Positions 59,480 to 64,000 of a stretch of 64,000 nucleotides of DNA are shown here, piece by piece. Numbering within the stretch: the stretch's first letter is position 1; every line of letters starts with the position of its first letter. Under the pieces are notes generated by a model, which ran no database searches, was not told the origin of the DNA, and saw nothing but the letters and a program-made list of their open reading frames with translations. The DNA lies in the NCBI GenBank assembly GCA_032164245.1, contig JAVMKO010000003.1:42534890-42598889 (forward strand), written 5' to 3'. The DNA is from Sternotherus odoratus (Eukaryota > Chordata > Testudines > Kinosternidae). A program made the position numbers and the translations under genes.

Positions 59480-60960
59480 CAAGTTAAGTGGTACCTATAG
59501 TATGAGGATTTTTGTTTAAGTACCTAAAGCAACAACTAGATAAATCCCCAACAGGAAAGCTCTCCCATTTATTAAGGTCCCCACTGTAACATCTCCTGGC
59601 CATCTCTAGTAACTGTGGAGGGCCAGAAATTCCAAAACCACTCCACAGAGTTTCCTCACAAAGATTAAAACTTAAATTATAAACCAATGCATGTACACAC
59701 TACCATTCAAAATAAACTTACGATTCTTTAAAACTATTTACATTACTATGTCCTTATAAGAACTGCATTTAAATAGTCCTGAGTGGTATCCTCATGTTCA
59801 AACCTGCTCAGTCTGATCATCTTCCAGACTGCGTTCTCAGTTCTGTTGAATTTGTGGATGGAATTCCCTGTGGAAGGGGCTCAGTTCCTGATAGAGAGAC
59901 TCTGGGACCAGCAGCTACTCTTTGTTGTGTTGGAAAATATTGAAGATGAACCCAGTTCCTCCAGAGAAAACTCTTTTTGGAGCCTCCAATAGGTAAGATT
60001 GGGGAGTTTCTGCCAAGTTCAGAACAGTTCCAAATGTGCTTTGGAGCCAAGCTTTGTTGCCTGGTCTCAGTTCAGGTAGTATTTTGTTGCTGCCAGATTT
60101 TCTAGTTCAGCATCCCTTTTTTTAAATTTCTTTGGTCGGGCCACTTAGATTTAAAGTGTATCAGTGACACCGGTAAAGGCATCCTTAGTCCTCTTCCTAT
60201 CAAAAGATCTTTTGGAGATAGTCCAGACACAAGCAGTGTTGACTGATATTCCACTGATTTTTGCAGAAGTCTTTTTACAGCGTGTACTGCCCTCTCCACC
60301 TCCCTGTTACATTGGAGAAAATGTGGACTACTAATACAGTGTTCAAAATAAAATTCTTTTGCCAATGCTAGGAATGTTTCAGAAGTAAATTGAGGCCCAT
60401 TATTAGATACAAGAACTCTAGGAACTCCATGTCTTGCAAATATTGACTTTAATCTGTTTGACCTGTGCTAAAGGAAGTCTGCGTAAGTATAACCAAGTCA
60501 ATATATCTGGAGAAGTAATCAAACTACAATAACGTATGTGTTTTCTTCCAAGAAAAAAACAAACTACTGGCTACCAACTGCCAAGGTCTATCATGTAGTG
60601 TTGTACAGAGTAATGGTTCTGGGAATTTTTTCAGCCGTTGTTATATCCGTCACAGGCCTCTACTAAGGTTTAAATTTGCCTAGCTAGATTAGGCCACCAT
60701 ACAGCGTTTTGTTCTTGTGCCCTGCACTTTGGATCCCTCATGGATTTTGGCGAGCATCTCTTTCTGAATTACCATAGGGATCAGAATATGTCATCTTTTC
60801 AGAAGCAGGCTGTCAGCCACATGAGGGCCATTTCAGTCCTGCCAACATGGCAGCGAATCTGTCGGAAACTGACTCCTTCAAACCCACCCTCTTTGGCAGA
60901 GTTGAGTCAATTCCTGGCAAGTCTCACTGTTTAGTTGTTCAACTCTGATTTGCTGAAATC
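59480..60960 (-). mobile_element. Ty3/Gypsy element: integrase part of pol (decayed)
   Basis: The piece at 60102-60365 shows the core-domain end: a 'SSPHFLQCN' block with a changed catalytic surrounding, then REVERAVHAVKRLL. Upstream in the reading direction (about 60840-60650), a degenerate zinc-binding region is recognisable from ILIPMVIQKEMLAKIHEGS and nearby pieces. Between about 60360 and 60600 there is a degenerate core with a DYFSRYIDL-like stretch. At 59850-60000 the C-terminal region follows. Many stops and frameshifts. This is the downstream half of the same element as 62150-63810, separated from it by the PLE. Confidence 0.7.
60102..60365 (-). pseudogene. Gypsy integrase core fragment
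   Basis: 87 codons open, the best-preserved integrase piece. The 'EFYFEH...SSPHFLQCNREVERAV' region corresponds to the end of the integrase catalytic core and following helix. It inserts retroelement DNA into chromosomes; this copy is isolated and cannot act. Confidence 0.7.
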
Positions 60961-61314
60961 AGCTGACAGATGCTGGAACTGCTGTCAGAACAAGGTCAAT
61001 GTAGACTCTGCAAAAGCAACAAAGCGTCCTGTGGCACCTTATAGACTAACAGACATATTGGAGCTTTTGTGGGTGAATACCCACTTCGTCAGATGCATGC
61101 AGTGGAAATATCCTGAGGCAGGTGTAAATATGCAGGTAAGAATCAGGCTAGAGAGAACAAGGTTAGTTTATCAAGGAGGATGAGGCCCTCTTCTAGCAGT
61201 TGATCTGGAGTGTGAACACCAAGAGAGGAGAAACTGCTTTTGTAGTTGGCTAGCCATTCACAGTCATTGTTTAGTCCTGAGCTCATGGTGTCAAATTTGC
61301 AAATGAACTGAAGC

Positions 61315-61557
61315 TCAGCAGTTTCTCTTTGAAGTCTGGTCCTGAAGGTTTTTTTGCTTCAAGATAGCTACCTTTAAATCTGCTATTGTGTGTCCAGGGA
61401 GATTGAAGTGTTCTCCTACAGGTTTTTGTATATTGCCATTTCTAATATCTGATTTGTGTCCATTTATCCTTTTACATAGGAACTGTTCAGTTTGGCCAAT
61501 GTATATAGCAGAGGGGCACTGCTGGCACATGATGGCATATATTACATTGTTAGACAT
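61315..61557 (-). pseudogene. GIY-YIG endonuclease domain of a Penelope-like element
   Basis: 80 codons: NVIYAIMCQQC gives the 'IY' side and AIYIGQTEQFL gives the 'YIG' side of the motif, 11 residues later. LCKRINGHKSDI supplies the conserved Arg, with His downstream; VGEHFNLPGH is the further conserved H-F region. PLEs use this nuclease for insertion. The domain core survives in frame, but the frame stops after KRNC, and the conserved C-terminal tail is frameshifted. Confidence 0.8.
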
Positions 61558-61869
61558 GCAGGTGAATGAACCAGTGATGTTGTGGCTGATCTGATTAGGT
61601 CCTGTAATGATGTCGCTAGTGTAGATATGTGGGCAGAGGTTTGTTGCATAGATTGGTTCCTGAGTTAGAGTTACTATGGTGCGGTGTGTAGTTGCTGGTG
61701 AGAATATGCTTCAGGTTGTCTGGTTGTCTGTGGGTAGGACTGGCCTGTGAAAATAAGGGATCGTTGTCCAGGAGGGTTGTAGATCACTGATGATGCATTG
61801 GAGAAGTTTTAGGTGAGGACTGTAGGTGATGGCCAGTGGTGTTCTGTTGGTTTCTTTCTTGGGCTTGTC

Positions 61870-62106
61870 TCACAACAAGAGGCTTCTGGGTACACCTCTG
61901 GCTCTGTTGATCTGTTTCCTTATTTCCTCATGCGGGTTTAAGAATGTTTGGTGAAGATCTTGTAGGTGTTGTTCTCTGTCTGAGAGATTGGAGGAAATGC
62001 AGTTGTACCTCAGTGCTTGACTGTAGACAATGGATAATGTGGTGTGTCTGGGATGGAAGCTGGAGGCATGACTGACGTCTTTCTCTGAAGTCTTTTCTTC
62101 TTCCAT
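61870..62106 (-). pseudogene. PLE reverse transcriptase, C-terminal fragment
   Basis: The 'FHPRHTTLSIVYSQALRY' block is the signature shortly after the catalytic palm in PLE polymerases. Then comes a helical region DREQHLQDLHQTFLNPH. The piece starts at an internal Met and stops at 61870, before the GIY-YIG domain. Confidence 0.7.
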
Positions 62107-62339
62107 TGGTGGCTGCTCAACTGGGGTTCTAGATAGTCAAGAAAGTTGCTATGAGTGCTTTCCCTGTTGTGTGTTCAGTGTGAAAAGAAAATCACTTTAG
62201 CTCTAGTCAAAATCTTTGAATTGTATGTGGAAGGTCATCCAGTGGTTTTTAATCCAATAATGCCACTAGTTTCTATGTTAAAATTCAAGTTAAAGAGATA
62301 TGCACTGAGCTGTTCACATGCCCAAGTGACTGCTAGACC

Positions 62340-62522
62340 TTATTTTTCCACCTGAGCATACTGCTGCTCAGTTTCTGTGAGGCTTCTTGATCTGAATGGA
62401 ATAGATTTCTGGTCTCCTGAATGCTTTAGTGGGAGCACTGTTCCTAAACTGTAAGAAGATTCAGATCCTGCTACTCTAGTTGGATGGTTTACTGAATATT
62501 GCGCCAAAACAGGTTGAGACAT
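62340..62522 (-). pseudogene. Gypsy RT/RNase H boundary fragment
   Basis: Contains ESSYSLGTVLPL, a remnant of the 'D-A-S-x-x-G-I-G-A-V-L' motif with its Asp lost, and RSLTETEQQYAQVEK, a well-conserved RNase H entry motif in Gypsy pol. Confidence 0.7.
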
Positions 62523-63169
62523 CAGTAATTATTTTATTTTATTAAATGCATTTTGTTATGGGCAACCACAGATCCATATATTGTGATCAGTAAAGAGATC
62601 TCTTAACAGTTTTGTTAGATAAGCTAAATTGGTAAGAATTTCCCCAAATGATTAGTCATGCCCCAGAATCGTCTTTCCAAAGAAATTTCTTGAGGTTCAG
62701 GCTAGGCAAGTAATGACTTCAATTTATTTCAATTTGGCTGAATTCCCTTTTTTGTTAATTATGTGTTCTACAGATTTTATCTGCTCCTTTCTCGTACAGT
62801 GAGGCTGTCTTGTTGGCAGTGTCTCAAAATTACATACAGTCACTCATCGTGTTCATTTTTATTTCTGCGGTATACCAACACATCATCTGCTTGGCAAAGG
62901 ACTCCAGGCATACCTGACACAATCTGAGAGATTTTTTTTTTAATGTCTGGTGCTGAGGATAGTCCAAAAGGCAGCTGTCTGAAATAGTACCTTCCAAATA
63001 GGGTGATGAACATATTAATTGTGTAGATTCTTTAGCGAGGTGGATTTGCCAAAAGCCTGTTGTATCATCTGACTTTGAGAAGACTTAGGCATCTGATAAC
63101 TGAGCTAATGTCTAGTCAGCTGCAGGAACATGTGTCTTTCTATGCATTTTTTATTAAGCTGTATAAAGA

Positions 63170-63361
63170 CTACACAAATTCAGGTTTTGTCTTTGGGCTT
63201 TGGTACCGCAACCATCCCTGAACACCAGTCAGTGGATACTTCTCTTTGAAAATAACTCCCATATCTTCCATTCTCTTTACTTCTCCTTTGACTTTCTCTA
63301 TCAGAGGTATTGGGATGCAGCTAGGGCAGCGAGAGCAGAGAAAGTAGCTGATGATCCCCAT
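63170..63361 (-). pseudogene. Gypsy reverse transcriptase N-terminal fragment
   Basis: 63 codons, with PLIEKVKGEVKRMEDMGVIF, the characteristic region just before the first RT motif in Gypsy elements. The palm follows to the left in other frames. Confidence 0.6.
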
Positions 63362-63927
63362 TTTATTTTGTACTCCCCGTCAGTTTTCCTAGCCCTGTGA
63401 AGATGAGTAGATACATATCTTATATAGTTAGGTTTTTACCATTAATGCATTCCCGTTTCTGGACTAGGTGTGGTCCTTGTATTGTTCGCAACCCTTTTAG
63501 GGAGTTGTCAGTCCTTGTATTGCATATATTATTTGTTGAAGAACTTTCTTTCCTTTCTCCAGTTTACTCAGGAATTGGCAACAAACATCTAATATATTCT
63601 TACTAGCTCCATATCAAATGTTATTTGGTCTTTGCAGATCTCCATCCTGGGGTCAATTATATTTTTTTTTGGTGGGGGGATTTCAGTCACTGCTTCCCCA
63701 GTATAAATTTTTAATTTAATCTTTTTGACTTTAAATTCATGCTTGTGTATTAAAGTGTTGCCTGCTCTTTTGAGGATATATTCCCTAGAAATATAGACTA
63801 TTGTCATCTGATGATAACACTACCTCTTGTTTTGTTTCCACTACTCTTGGTGACCTGCATAGTATTGTAAACTGTTTTGTTTTGTGGCATCTCCTACACT
63901 TAGTTGCCAGCTATGGTTCTGTATCTT

Positions 63928-64000
63928 TGTGATGGGGCCCCTGGAGTGCAGCCTGGGACTATGGGACCACTGTGCCCCCCTTAACTCTCTCCAGCCTGAA
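63928..64000. mobile_element. Possible LTR edge running off the window
   Basis: Starts TGTGATGGGG, the same terminal word as at 3820 and 32035, followed by cccctggagtgcagcctggg. Too short to classify. Confidence 0.35.

Larger units (their letters stand above)
61005..62115 (-). mobile_element. Penelope-like element, 5'-truncated, nested in Gypsy pol
   Basis: Reading right to left: 62106-61870 encodes the end of the reverse transcriptase (SSFHPRHTTLSIVYSQALRY). Then comes broken thumb sequence, and 61557-61315 encodes a GIY-YIG endonuclease domain. The 3' UTR ends near 61008 with the tail block 'gttagtctataaggtgccac'. Gypsy sequence stands on both sides in the same orientation (RNase H region on the right, integrase on the left), so the PLE inserted into the Gypsy element. 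It is 5'-truncated: only the last ~80 residues of the RT are present. Confidence 0.8.
62150..63810 (-). mobile_element. Ty3/Gypsy element: protease end, RT and RNase H region (decayed)
   Basis: Reading right to left: at 63589-63807 there is a weak protease-like region (KLKIYTGEAVT). At 63170-63361 an RT N-terminal piece is seen (EVKRMEDMGVIFK). From 63060 to 62540 the palm is in broken frames (a recognisable catalytic-loop region has lost its Tyr-Asp-Asp order). At 62340-62522 an RT/RNase H boundary piece is seen (SLTETEQQYAQVEK), followed at 62155-62340 by the first RNase H segment. Heavily mutated, no LTR confirmed. Confidence 0.7.

Noticed and set aside
63928..64000. LTR of the neighbouring Gypsy element
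   Set aside because: Only 73 bp available, no primer-binding site was seen, and the distance to the protease-like part is too short for a gag gene, so a link cannot be supported.

Overview
This is a vertebrate nuclear window, most likely from a turtle (a crocodilian or another archosauromorph is not excluded). It has AT-rich, CpG-poor single-copy DNA packed with interspersed repeats of sauropsid type: CR1 LINEs whose 3' ends carry a TTCTTATG-type tail, a Penelope-like element (PLE) with a GIY-YIG domain, a DIRS-like gag fragment, Ty3/Gypsy pol, solo LTRs, RTE-type LINEs, MIR/CORE-SINEs and many short DNA transposons. The host assignment is inferred from repeat content only; no host exon, tRNA or rRNA was recognised. 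Nearly all short open frames look like chance or transposon remnants, so the window is probably intergenic or one large intron.

Layout. 0-6.5 kb: a CpG-bearing fold-back DNA transposon, an inverted-repeat fragment, old MIRs, and a 701-bp solo LTR with a perfect 4-bp target-site duplication (TSD). 6.5-9.4 kb: a CR1 copy (minus) split by a 472-bp solo LTR with TSD CCACC, abutting a decayed transposon that carries a Myb/SANT-like ORF. 12-20 kb: a GC-rich repeat, an AT-rich repeat, a PLE 3' tail and a partial LTR. 20-23.5 kb: a DIRS-like ORF1 remnant followed by a CR1 copy with a 398-codon open reverse transcriptase frame (minus). 25.5-26.6 kb: a Helitron-like element filled with a G-rich minisatellite. 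29.4-31.8 kb: an ancient RTE-type LINE (plus), then an LTR fragment with a TATA box. 33.1-35.5 kb: two related CpG-rich mariner-type MITEs. 38.5 kb: a pogo/Tigger-like MITE. 42-44 kb: a GC-rich repeat and a 732-bp hAT element with an 8-bp TSD. 46.4-47.2 kb: a 766-bp solo LTR. 48.07-51.05 kb: a much better preserved RTE-type LINE (minus) that lacks its 3' end. 53.1 kb: a 333-bp hAT MITE. 54.3-58.9 kb: a CR1 3' fragment and two head-to-tail CR1 copies, the second internally deleted. 59.5-63.8 kb: a Ty3/Gypsy pol (minus) split by a 5'-truncated PLE (minus).

Nothing here works as an operon or pathway. The value of the window is its layered record of transposition: several elements can be ordered in time because one sits inside another. 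The observations most worth a second look are the RTE copy at 48-51 kb (well preserved, CpG-bearing, unusually 3'-truncated), the PLE nested in Gypsy pol, the minisatellite-bearing Helitron-like element, and the paired CpG-rich MITEs. No clearly undescribed biological system was found.
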